This document shows positions 1 to 6,435 of a DNA stretch of 16,485 bases, piece after piece; position 1 is the stretch's first letter, and the number at the start of each line of letters is the position of its first letter. This DNA comes from Candidatus Levyibacteriota bacterium (GTDB taxonomy: Bacteria; Patescibacteria; Microgenomatia; Levybacterales; UBA12049): positions 1-16,485 of the forward strand of contig PPGL01000104.1 of the NCBI GenBank assembly GCA_003173915.1. Reading direction: 5' to 3'. The notes under the pieces are model-generated. The model was not told where the DNA came from. It saw only the letters and a list, made by a program, of their open reading frames with translations, and searched no databases. The position numbers and the translations under genes are program-made.

Positions 1-71
1 TTACACTGTATAAACGAACGCCAGTTTCATCAAAATAAGCATTGAGACATAAAGCTATTCAAGAGAACAAA

Positions 72-80
72 TGATACAAT
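72..80 (+). promoter_or_regulatory. Extended -10 promoter for the FemAB-like gene
   Basis: TG at 72-73, one base, then TACAAT at 75-80 form an extended -10 element. It ends only six bases before the ATG at 87, so transcription would begin at or next to the start codon. No -35 box is visible at the usual distance and there is no Shine-Dalgarno sequence. The window-edge stretch 1-71 carries no gene that can be called. Confidence 0.5.
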
Positions 81-86
81 ACACTC

Positions 87-1100
87 ATGTGGAAAGATAT
101 TACCTTAAAAGAAAAAGAAGCATTTAACACATATGCGACACATCCTCTTCAAGCATTTGAATGGGGAGAATTTAGACAAAAAACCGGTGTTGGAGTTATC
201 CGAAAAGGTCTTTCTCGAAATGGGAAACTATTGGAGTGCATACAACTAACTATTCATAGGATTCCGAGAACTCCTTTCACCATAGGATATTTTCCTAAAG
301 GAAACATGCCAACACAAGAGACAATTACCGAACTTATCCGTATTGGAAAAGAAAATAATTGTATTTTTATACAGCTCGAACCAAACGTAGAAAAAACACA
401 AAATACAGAAAAGCAATTTTCTTCTCTTGGGCTGATGCCATCAGTACACCCGCTTTTTACAAAATATACATTTCAACTCGACCTCATCAAATCAGAAGAA
501 GAATTACTAAAAAATATGCATCCAAAAACTCGTTATAATATTCGAGTTGCAAAAAAACACGAAGTCATAGTAAAAGAAGATAGTTCACCTGAGGCATTCC
601 AAGCATATCTCAAACTTACTGCCGAAACAACAAACAGACAAGGGTTTTTTGCACATACTCCCTTGTATCATCGACTTATGTGGAAAACGCTACAAGGGGA
701 TGTTAAAAAAAATAATCTTTCTGCACACCTTTTTGTTGCAAGTTATAAAGAGAAAATTCTTACCACATGGATTCTTTTTGTCTTTCACAACGCATTGTAT
801 TATCCTTACGGCGCGTCAAGTTCGGAAAATAGAGACTTGATGGCATCAAATCTTATGATGTGGGAAACAATAACATATGGGAAAAAACTTGGATTAAAAC
901 TATTTGATATGTGGGGAAGTCTTGGTGAAAATCCTAGTCCTCAAGATCCATGGTTTGGATTTCATCGATTTAAGCAAGGATATGGACCACGTCTTATTGA
1001 ATTTTCTGGAAGCTATGACCTTGTTATTCATCCATCTCTTTATACAGGATATAAATTTGCAGACAAGCTTCGATCGTTTTTGCTACAATTAAAAAAATGA
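87..1100 (+). CDS. FemAB/FemX-family peptidoglycan bridge aminoacyltransferase
   Basis: Members of this family use aminoacyl-tRNA to add amino acids to the lysine or other third residue of the lipid II stem peptide on the inner face of the membrane, building the interpeptide bridge. The 337-residue length and two-lobed GNAT-like layout fit. The first lobe starts with the typical HPLQAFEWGEFRQ (residues 19-31). The second lobe opens with the conserved HPKTRYNIRVAKK (145-157) and ends with the family pattern of a DMWGS segment, a GFHRFKQGYG segment and an E-x-x-G stretch near residues 275-310. The start is the ATG just after a TACAAT box. The stop overlaps the next gene (ATGA), so the two are probably co-transcribed. 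The amino acid added cannot be told from sequence. Related GNAT enzymes of other function are the main alternative. Confidence 0.88.
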   Translation: MWKDITLKEKEAFNTYATHPLQAFEWGEFRQKTGVGVIRKGLSRNGKLLECIQLTIHRIPRTPFTIGYFPKGNMPTQETITELIRIGKENNCIFIQLEPNVEKTQNTEKQFSSLGLMPSVHPLFTKYTFQLDLIKSEEELLKNMHPKTRYNIRVAKKHEVIVKEDSSPEAFQAYLKLTAETTNRQGFFAHTPLYHRLMWKTLQGDVKKNNLSAHLFVASYKEKILTTWILFVFHNALYYPYGASSSENRDLMASNLMMWETITYGKKLGLKLFDMWGSLGENPSPQDPWFGFHRFKQGYGPRLIEFSGSYDLVIHPSLYTGYKFADKLRSFLLQLKK

Positions 1101-2029
1101 CAGGAGTAACGCCGTATAAAAAAGGGTATCTTCCAGTATCTGACGGGCATGAGCTTTACTACGAAGCCTGCGGAAATCCGCAGGGAAAACCGATACTGTT
1201 TCTTCATGGAGGACCTGGAGGAGGATTTGACGATGATGATAAACGTTTTTTTAATATGGACAAGTGGCATGTTATTTTTTTTGACCAACGCGGATCAGGA
1301 AAAAGTAAACCCTTTGCTTCTCTTCATGAAAATACAACACAAAAGTTATTGCAGGATATTATAGCAATGTTAGATTTTTTTCAGATAAAAAAGGTCTGCC
1401 TTTTTGGAGGATCATGGGGTTCAACATTAGCTCTTGCCTTTGCAGTAACACACCCTGAAAAAGTAACCGGATTAATGCTTCGTGGTATTTTTTTGGGAAC
1501 AACATCAGAAATTGAATACTGGACAGAGGGTGGAGTTGCAGATTTTTTCCCTGATGTATGGAATAGGTTTGTCAGTGTTGTACCAGAAAATAAAAGAGAT
1601 AATATTCTTGCATATTATGATACCTATATGAGAGAAGGAGACAAGCAGACAAAACATACTCTTACGTATGAATGGGCACGCTATGAAATGTCTCTTCTCC
1701 ATTTACAAACAAATGAAAAACGAATCGATGAGGATTTACAAAAACTGTCTTTTGAATCACTTTCGCCAATTGAAATTCATTACATGCTTAATAATTGTTT
1801 TCTGTCCAAAAATTATATTTTAGATAACCTTAAAAAACTAGCTAATAAACCTACAACAATTGTCCAAGGAAGATATGATGTTATTTGTCCTCCAAAATCT
1901 GCATATATACTTCATAAAGCACTCCCTCACTCATCCTTATATTTCGTAGTTGCAGGCCATAGTAGCTCCGAAAGCGAGATAACAAAAAAACTTATTGAAG
2001 AGACAGAAAACATGTGGGAAAAAGTATAA
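1097..2029 (+). CDS. pip: Proline iminopeptidase (alpha/beta-hydrolase, S33)
   Basis: Predicted cytosolic serine peptidase that releases N-terminal proline from peptides. The 310 residues match the usual family length. Visible landmarks are the oxyanion-hole motif HGGPGG at 37-42, DQRGSGKS at 63-70, the nucleophile elbow GGSWGS with Ser106, the acidic residue Asp261 in GRYDVICPP, and His288 in VAGHSSSE, together a complete Ser-Asp-His triad. The cap-domain region around 135-230 is present. Its ATG overlaps the TGA of the FemAB-like gene by four bases, which implies translational coupling. A role in recycling peptides is inferred from context only. Other S33 peptidases (for example tricorn-interacting factor-like enzymes) are less likely because HGGPGG and GGSWGS together are the Pip signature. 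The stop abuts the convergent methyltransferase gene with no spacer. Confidence 0.92.
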   Translation: MTGVTPYKKGYLPVSDGHELYYEACGNPQGKPILFLHGGPGGGFDDDDKRFFNMDKWHVIFFDQRGSGKSKPFASLHENTTQKLLQDIIAMLDFFQIKKVCLFGGSWGSTLALAFAVTHPEKVTGLMLRGIFLGTTSEIEYWTEGGVADFFPDVWNRFVSVVPENKRDNILAYYDTYMREGDKQTKHTLTYEWARYEMSLLHLQTNEKRIDEDLQKLSFESLSPIEIHYMLNNCFLSKNYILDNLKKLANKPTTIVQGRYDVICPPKSAYILHKALPHSSLYFVVAGHSSSESEITKKLIEETENMWEKV

Positions 2030-2584
2030 TTACGCAAGCATTTTGTACAGGTAAATTTTGTTTTTTGTGTCATGACGAATAAGTTGTAACCTATTATGAA
2101 ATAATTCTTGTGGAAATGGATAGACATAACTTACAAAAAGCGCACCTGTTTTAACTTCTTTTAAAAATTTTGGGGTAAGCCTTTTTAATGCATTTGGAAT
2201 AAGGTAAATAAAAAAAACATCTGCTTTTCCAAAAGGAATATTGAAAAAATTGTCCCTGACAAGTGCTACTCTCTCATCAACTTTAAAACGAAATTTTATA
2301 TTAAACCATGCATTTAAAAAACGCAGGGGATCAATTTCTATTCCAACAGCGGGTGCATGAAATTCTTTTGCAGCAATGCAAATTGTATTACCTGTTCCAC
2401 AACCTAAATCATAAATAACTGTTTTTTCATTAACACTTGCAAGTTTACACATAGCGCGAGCAATATCTGGCTTTGTTGTCCAAAAAGGAGCCCACGGACT
2501 ATCAGGTGGCCACACCATTGAAATAAGAAGTAATAATAAAAAAATTGCTACCAACAACAATGCGTTTACAAGAAGGAAAAGCAT
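2030..2584 (-). CDS. Membrane-anchored class I SAM-dependent methyltransferase
   Basis: A 184-residue protein with one strongly hydrophobic N-terminal segment (residues 1-25), followed by a Rossmann methyltransferase core. The SAM-binding motif I is DLGCGTGN (59-66), preceded by the beta strand TVIY. The acidic motif II residue is in GIEID (81-85), and a DNFF segment near 110 fits motif III. The catalytic part is short, and no substrate-recognition domain can be identified. Such anchored small methyltransferases are common in CPR genomes and their substrates are unknown; lipid, protein or quinone substrates are all possible. It lies ten bases downstream of the sodX-like protease gene on the same strand, so it may be the last gene of the sodN-sodX transcript. 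A functional link to Ni-SOD is not established. Confidence 0.82.
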   Translation of the reverse strand: MLFLLVNALLLVAIFLLLLLISMVWPPDSPWAPFWTTKPDIARAMCKLASVNEKTVIYDLGCGTGNTICIAAKEFHAPAVGIEIDPLRFLNAWFNIKFRFKVDERVALVRDNFFNIPFGKADVFFIYLIPNALKRLTPKFLKEVKTGALFVSYVYPFPQELFHNRLQLIRHDTKNKIYLYKMLA

Positions 2585-2594
2585 ATCATTTATT

Positions 2595-2873
2595 TTACAC
2601 TGTTTTTGGATATATTACCCTACCAATTATTTCTTTTTTTTCAATCCAACCAAATGTACGACTATCAGTACTTTCATAAGTGTTATCACCAAGAACAAAA
2701 TATTTATTTCGCTTTATCTCTTTTACTCTTTTTAAAAAATATCGTTTTGTAGGATAATGATAAAAAACAATCACACTTCCCAACACGATAGCGGAAAAAC
2801 GATGGTTGATAACCAGTACTCTATCTCCAGGTGAAAAAGTTGGTTTCATACTATTGCCTGTTACACGAAACAC
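2595..2873 (-). CDS. sodX: S26-family peptidase, probable Ni-SOD maturation protease (SodX-like)
   Basis: Short signal-peptidase-like serine/lysine protease of 92 residues. It shows GNSMKPT with nucleophile Ser8, YFLKRV with the general-base Lys48, and the later boxes GDN (62-64) and S-T-D-S-R-x-F-G (68-75). Compact S26 proteins of this kind, encoded beside sodN, remove the Ni-SOD leader so that His1 and the two cysteines become free to bind nickel. The neighbouring upstream gene is exactly such a precursor, which makes this role much more likely than general protein export. The start called here is GTG with no Shine-Dalgarno site. The frame stays open upstream through a hydrophobic stretch (IFKKIFFSFSPLLV) but without ATG, GTG or TTG, so the true N-terminus is uncertain and could include a short membrane-associating segment. 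Confidence 0.85.
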   Translation of the reverse strand: MFRVTGNSMKPTFSPGDRVLVINHRFSAIVLGSVIVFYHYPTKRYFLKRVKEIKRNKYFVLGDNTYESTDSRTFGWIEKKEIIGRVIYPKTV

Positions 2874-2919
2874 TAGTAGAGGAGAGAAAGAAAAAAATAT
2901 TTTTTTAAAAATTGAACTA

Positions 2920-3393
2920 TTACGAAGTATAGGTAACTATTTCTCCTTTTGTTGGATATAATGATGGGACACGAACAGGAGTAACGTTTTTGGTTTTATA
3001 AAAAATTTCAGCAACTTGTAACACTTTTTCAATAAGCATCTGAGCTTTTTCAACACTCACCTGCTGACGAGTTTCAATAGAAAGTTTCACTGCATCTTTA
3101 AGTAATCCTTTCAACTCTGGAAACTTTTCGTGATGCTCTGGTTTGAAATAATCATGTTCAAGTGTACCTAACTCGCTTTCAACTCGAGAACCATGTTCTT
3201 CTTTTACATGAACAACTCTAGAAACATCATGCATCGTTTCTTTTTCTCCCAAAAGTTGTGTCATACGAAGTACCGTGTGTGCAGCAATTTGTGCTGGCGT
3301 TGGGTCATAGATACCACACGGAATATCACAATGTGCGTAAACTGTTTGAGAGGGAAAACGAGAAAGAATTTTTTGTAAAATTTTCTGTTTCAT
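2920..3393 (-). CDS. sodN: Nickel-type superoxide dismutase precursor
   Basis: Converts superoxide to oxygen and hydrogen peroxide at a nickel centre. The decisive feature is the nickel-hook sequence HCDIPCGIYDP at residues 21-31, matching the family consensus H-C-x-x-P-C-G-x-Y. His21 becomes the mature N-terminus, and Cys22 and Cys26 are the thiolate ligands. The first 20 residues (MKQK...VYA) are the propeptide to be cut before His21. The mature part of about 137 residues is somewhat longer than well-studied Ni-SODs, with an extra C-terminal tail (TPVRVPSLYP). The four-helix body is visible as amphipathic stretches between about residues 32 and 135. The putative maturation protease lies 46 bases downstream. 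A TTGACA/TACTGT promoter sits directly before the ATG, suggesting a leaderless message. There is no twin-arginine or Sec signal, so it should be cytosolic. Confidence 0.93.
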   Translation of the reverse strand: MKQKILQKILSRFPSQTVYAHCDIPCGIYDPTPAQIAAHTVLRMTQLLGEKETMHDVSRVVHVKEEHGSRVESELGTLEHDYFKPEHHEKFPELKGLLKDAVKLSIETRQQVSVEKAQMLIEKVLQVAEIFYKTKNVTPVRVPSLYPTKGEIVTYTS

Positions 3394-3401
3394 GTAGTTA
3401 T

Positions 3402-3430
3402 ACAGTAGTCTTTTGAGGTTTTCTTGTCAA
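3402..3430 (-). promoter_or_regulatory. Promoter of sodN
   Basis: On the minus strand, a perfect -35 TTGACA (3430-3425) is separated by 17 bases from a weak -10 TACTGT (3407-3402). The -10 ends eight bases before the sodN ATG (3393), which would give a leaderless or nearly leaderless mRNA. No Shine-Dalgarno site precedes the ATG. Confidence 0.5.
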
Positions 3431-3559
3431 GATCTTTTACTTTTTTCATACCTATATTTACACGTATCAACTGAAAATAAAACAGGATTAGATTGTTACA
3501 GGTTGCGTAAACATCTATACCTTCTATTCATGTTGTGAACACCCAGATATTCGTTAATA

Positions 3560-3568
3560 TGCTATAAT
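3560..3568 (+). promoter_or_regulatory. Extended -10 promoter for the T-box leader
   Basis: TG at 3560-3561, one base and a consensus TATAAT at 3563-3568 make a strong extended -10 element. No convincing -35 is seen 17 bases upstream. Transcription would start near 3574-3576, giving a leader of about 180 bases before the PEP carboxylase ATG. The stretch 3450-3555 upstream holds nothing else that can be recognised. Confidence 0.6.
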
Positions 3569-3573
3569 AGAGA

Positions 3574-3734
3574 AAAGCGTTGATACTGCAACACAGTGGA
3601 GCTGAGGAAAGAAATTCTTTAAGAATGTAGAATCCTTCGGGTTGCCCGTTATAGCAATAAGAGAATAAAGTAAGGTGGCACCGCCCAGAACTTCTGAGCC
3701 CTTACAAAATTAGCAATAATTTTGAGGGCTTTTT
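3574..3734 (+). ncRNA. T-box riboswitch leader (tRNA-sensing) with antiterminator and terminator
   Basis: The T-box core AAGGTGGCACCGCC (3672-3685) matches the family consensus AGGGUGGNACCGCG in 12 of 14 positions. The antiterminator folds as helix A1 GTAAGG (3670-3675) with CCTTAC (3700-3705), the seven-base bulge TGGCACC (3676-3682), and helix A2 GC (3683-3684) with GC (3698-3699) plus CAGA (3686-3689) with TCTG (3693-3696). The competing terminator pairs AGCCCT (3697-3702) with AGGGCT (3725-3730) and CAAAATT (3705-3711) with AATTTTG (3718-3724), then a T run, and it consumes the 3' half of A1. TGGC in the bulge would pair with a tRNA ending GCCA, meaning discriminator base G. Upstream, TTGC/GCAA (3642-3645/3654-3657) and GCAAC/GTTGC (3588-3592/3641-3645) are alternative helices. 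The specifier codon is not resolved. Confidence 0.88.
3697..3734 (+). terminator. Intrinsic terminator of the T-box leader
   Basis: A 13-base-pair hairpin with a two-base bulge: AGCCCT and CAAAATT on the left pair with AATTTTG and AGGGCT on the right around the loop AGCAAT, followed by TTTT. Its left arm overlaps the 3' half of the antiterminator, so the two are mutually exclusive, as expected for transcription-attenuating T-boxes. Confidence 0.85.
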
Positions 3735-3755
3735 GTATTTTTTTATTATAGTAAT

Positions 3756-5264
3756 ATGCAAAAAAGAAAAATTTCTGCAACCATGGCAACACAACATCCA
3801 GATCATGCTGCAACTCCTTATTGGCATTCCGGTCCATTTATTAGCACCCAAGATGAAGCACGCGAAGCATTTTTGGCTTTTTCCGAACTTGGCATACATG
3901 AATATAAGTGGGACTGGGAAGGAAAATTGGTCGATGAATCAGTCCTTGAAAGATTTTTTGCAGAACATTTTGATTTTTTTAAGAAATATCCATTAGGACA
4001 AGAGCGATTCTTAACATACAGACTACCAAATCCTAAAGTACAAACAGAGTTTAGAATAGGACGAGCATTCATGAATTTGGCAAGTGCCGCCTCTGTTGCC
4101 AAACATTTTGGTCTTCCCACTCCTCCTCTTTTTGAAGTTATTTTACCCATGACAGAAACTCCTGAGGAAATTATTGCTCTTCAAATTGCATATCAAGAAA
4201 TGCATAAGCTAAAACATCCTTTATATCGTTTAGAAAATATTTTGACAAATCTTCGTGTTATTCCACTTTTTGAGCAAGTTGGGACGATTATTAACTCTGA
4301 CAAAATTTTACCAAAATATTTTTCACTTTATCAAAAAGAATTTAAAAAACTTCCACCGTATTTTCGACCATATGTTGCTCGCTCTGATCCAGCACTTAAT
4401 TCAGGCATGCTTCCAACTGTTTTGGCAATAAAAATAGCTCTTTCAAATTATCAACAGCTTGAAAAAGAGCTTGGCATTCCAATGTATCCAATTATTGGGG
4501 CAGCAGCACTTCCATTTCGTGGAGGAATTTCTCCACATACCATAATGGATTTTGCGAACGAATATAAAGGGATACGAACAACAACAATCCAAAGTGCATT
4601 TCGATATGATTTTGAGAAACAAGAAGTTATTGATGCAATTGCACAACTTGAAGATATTCTTCCAAAACGTACTGCGATACATATTGACTCAAAAGATCAA
4701 CAAGAATTAAAACATGTTATTGCACAAAGTGAAATTTTCTATCGCCAAACAATAGAAAAAATGGCTCCCCTTATTAATGCGATCTCCTCACATATTCCAC
4801 CCAGGAGAGAGCGGGTTCAGCATATTGGTTTGTTTGGATATTCAAGAGGGGTTGGTAAAGTCAAACTTCCTCGTGCAATTACTTTCACAGGAGCACTCTA
4901 TTCTCTTGGCATTCCACCAGAAATTATTGGAACAGGAAGAACTTTAAGACTAATAAGAACACAGGGAAAAGAAGCATTGGTAAAAAAGTATTATCTCAAT
5001 CTAACATCAGACCTTTCGTTTGCAGGAAGATTTCTTAATAAATCTGTTTTGAAAAAACTTACGAAAACATCTTCTGCTTGGGAAGAAATAGAAACAGATG
5101 TAAAAGAAATTGAACAATTTTTGGGGCATACACTTGCTCCACAAAAAGATACAGAAAAAGAGCATCACCATATTTCAACAGTACTTTTTCAGCATCTTGA
5201 AAAAGGACTCCCAATACAATCCCATATCAATCAGAGCGCACTTCTACGAAAAAGCTTAGGATAA
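3756..5264 (+). CDS. ppcA: Archaeal-type phosphoenolpyruvate carboxylase
   Basis: Carboxylates PEP with bicarbonate to oxaloacetate, feeding aspartate, asparagine and related synthesis. The protein (502 residues) is the short archaeal-type family, not the ~900-residue bacterial type. It has the N-terminal signature ATMATQHPD (8-16), WDWEGK (52-57), FEVILPMT (126-133), ARSDPALNSG (208-217), FRGG (254-257), GLFGYSRGVGKVKLPRA and the closing EIIGTGR segment. The ATG at 3756 is supported by the position of the TQHPD motif relative to family members. No Shine-Dalgarno site is visible before it. Expression should depend on the T-box upstream, so carboxylase synthesis would rise when a particular tRNA is uncharged. 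Discriminator G is compatible with tRNA-Asp or tRNA-Asn, which would make metabolic sense, but this is inference. A few bacteria are known to carry this enzyme, probably by transfer from archaea. Confidence 0.93.
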   Translation: MQKRKISATMATQHPDHAATPYWHSGPFISTQDEAREAFLAFSELGIHEYKWDWEGKLVDESVLERFFAEHFDFFKKYPLGQERFLTYRLPNPKVQTEFRIGRAFMNLASAASVAKHFGLPTPPLFEVILPMTETPEEIIALQIAYQEMHKLKHPLYRLENILTNLRVIPLFEQVGTIINSDKILPKYFSLYQKEFKKLPPYFRPYVARSDPALNSGMLPTVLAIKIALSNYQQLEKELGIPMYPIIGAAALPFRGGISPHTIMDFANEYKGIRTTTIQSAFRYDFEKQEVIDAIAQLEDILPKRTAIHIDSKDQQELKHVIAQSEIFYRQTIEKMAPLINAISSHIPPRRERVQHIGLFGYSRGVGKVKLPRAITFTGALYSLGIPPEIIGTGRTLRLIRTQGKEALVKKYYLNLTSDLSFAGRFLNKSVLKKLTKTSSAWEEIETDVKEIEQFLGHTLAPQKDTEKEHHHISTVLFQHLEKGLPIQSHINQSALLRKSLG

Positions 5265-5265
5265 C

Positions 5266-5295
5266 TTGACAAACCTAGTAAATTTATGATACTAG
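5266..5295 (+). promoter_or_regulatory. Promoter before the exported-protein/histidine kinase cluster
   Basis: A perfect -35 TTGACA at 5266-5271 begins one base after the carboxylase stop codon. The -10 is less clear: GATACT (5288-5293, 16-base spacer) or TG-A-TACTAG (5287-5295, extended form, 18-base spacer). The start would fall near 5300-5302, about eight bases before the ATG at 5310, leaving almost no leader. Confidence 0.5.
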
Positions 5296-5309
5296 TATGA
5301 AAGTAATTT

Positions 5310-5597
5310 ATGTCTTCATCTAAACTTCCTTTTTTATTATTTTTTATCGTTATCATTGCACTTGTTGGAGGAATTTTTCTTATGTCTTCTCATAAAATAC
5401 AAAAACCAGTTGCTACCCAAACTGGCTCTGCTATACAAACAATCTCTCCAACTCCCTCACCTATTCTCCCAGCAGGAACAAGCAATACGCAACTTGATCA
5501 AGATACAACGCAGATTGATAATTCAATGAATTCATATAACAATGACGCAACTGCAGTAGACCAAGGACTAAACGATCAACAAACAAATTTACAATAA
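5310..5597 (+). CDS. Small membrane-anchored extracytoplasmic protein, unknown function
   Basis: Not recognised. A 95-residue protein with an uncleaved-looking N-terminal membrane segment (about residues 6-25) and an outside tail rich in Ser, Thr, Pro, Asn, Gln and Asp. The part at 45-55 is a Pro/Ser linker of the kind used in CPR exported proteins. The last 40 residues (DQDTTQIDNSMNSYNNDA and onward) are polar and could form a short helix with a regular hydrophobic spacing. Its stop overlaps the next start by one base (TAATG), so it is translated together with the secreted helical protein, and the two are likely partners. A position ahead of a histidine kinase gene suggests an envelope-sensing role, but this is only context. 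Confidence 0.7.
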   Translation: MSSSKLPFLLFFIVIIALVGGIFLMSSHKIQKPVATQTGSAIQTISPTPSPILPAGTSNTQLDQDTTQIDNSMNSYNNDATAVDQGLNDQQTNLQ

Positions 5598-6382
5598 TGA
5601 AAAAACATATTATTACAATCATTACTGTTGGTATAGTGACACAGTCAGTTTTTGTACCGATAAGTTTTGCACAAACTGTTACCCCAACACTTGGACCACG
5701 AGCACAAAAAATAGAGGAATTACAGCAATCGAGAATCACCGATCTAAAAACGCGCGCAGATGCAGAAATTACCAGAAGAATTACTTCTCTTTCCTCTCTT
5801 GTTACACGACTTGGCAATATAAAACATCTCACAGCAGCACAAGTTTCATCCTTTACAAACGAAGTAAATACTGAAATTAGCAACCTAACTGCTCTTAAAA
5901 CAAAAATTGACGCTGACACAGACCTCCAAACACTTCGGATAGATGTACAATCAATAATAAAGTCGTATCGAGTTTATGCACTTTTTCTCCCACAAATTAA
6001 CCTCCTTGACGGCGCAGATAGAGCCCTAAATGTTATTGGTGAGTTTTCGGCTTTGATCACAAAACTTCAACAAAGAATTCAAGAAGCGCAAAACGCAGGA
6101 CAAAATGTTTCTGCACTACAAACTTCTCTTCAAGACATGCAAAGTAAGATTACAGATGCTACTTCTCAAGCACAAGCAATAATTTCCTCTGTTAGTCCTC
6201 TCACACCTGATGGATATCCTGGCAATAAAACAACACTTCAGTCTGCTCGTGGTATGATGAAAGTCATCTATCAAGATTTTGTTGAAGCACGAAGTGATGC
6301 AAAAACGATTATCCAAGGTCTCAAACTCATGAAGCAAGGAGCTTCACCTGTACCTTCAGTATCGCCTACACCAACACAATAA
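5597..6382 (+). CDS. Secreted alpha-helical protein with C-terminal Pro/Ser tail, unknown function
   Basis: Not recognised as a named family. Of 261 residues, the first 25 form a clear Sec signal peptide (KKH start, hydrophobic core, SFA before QT). The mature part is almost wholly helical: heptad-like stretches around 35-110 (KIEELQQSRITDLKTRADAE and onward) and 140-190 (LQQRIQEAQ...LQDMQSKITDA) suggest coiled coils. A less regular region near 195-220 contains PDGYPGNKTT. It ends in a PVPSVSPTPTQ tail. It has no cysteine and no C-terminal membrane anchor, so it would be released or held by binding partners, such as the membrane protein encoded one base upstream. The histidine kinase gene follows after 53 bases, which may mean shared regulation. 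Confidence 0.72.
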   Translation: MKKHIITIITVGIVTQSVFVPISFAQTVTPTLGPRAQKIEELQQSRITDLKTRADAEITRRITSLSSLVTRLGNIKHLTAAQVSSFTNEVNTEISNLTALKTKIDADTDLQTLRIDVQSIIKSYRVYALFLPQINLLDGADRALNVIGEFSALITKLQQRIQEAQNAGQNVSALQTSLQDMQSKITDATSQAQAIISSVSPLTPDGYPGNKTTLQSARGMMKVIYQDFVEARSDAKTIIQGLKLMKQGASPVPSVSPTPTQ

Positions 6383-6435
6383 GAGATTACTAGAAAAGTA
6401 CATACCTAGAACCTCTTTCTGTTGTTATATATTTT

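Noticed and set aside
1..60. Possible gene ends at the left edge: a plus-strand frame ending TAA at 36-38 (TLYKRTPVSSK) and a minus-strand frame reading AYFDETGVRLYSV.
   Set aside because: Each is too short to judge. The two conflict with each other, and the minus-strand frame has no start codon after its upstream stop.
87..2029. Possible alternative genetic code (UGA read as glycine), as in some CPR lineages.
   Set aside because: TGA ends the FemAB-like and kinase genes at the positions expected from family length, and no TGA is needed inside any called gene.
3602..3611. CTGAGGAAAG resembles the conserved GAGGAAAGTCC of RNase P RNA.
   Set aside because: No other RNase P core elements follow, and the stretch lies within the T-box leader.
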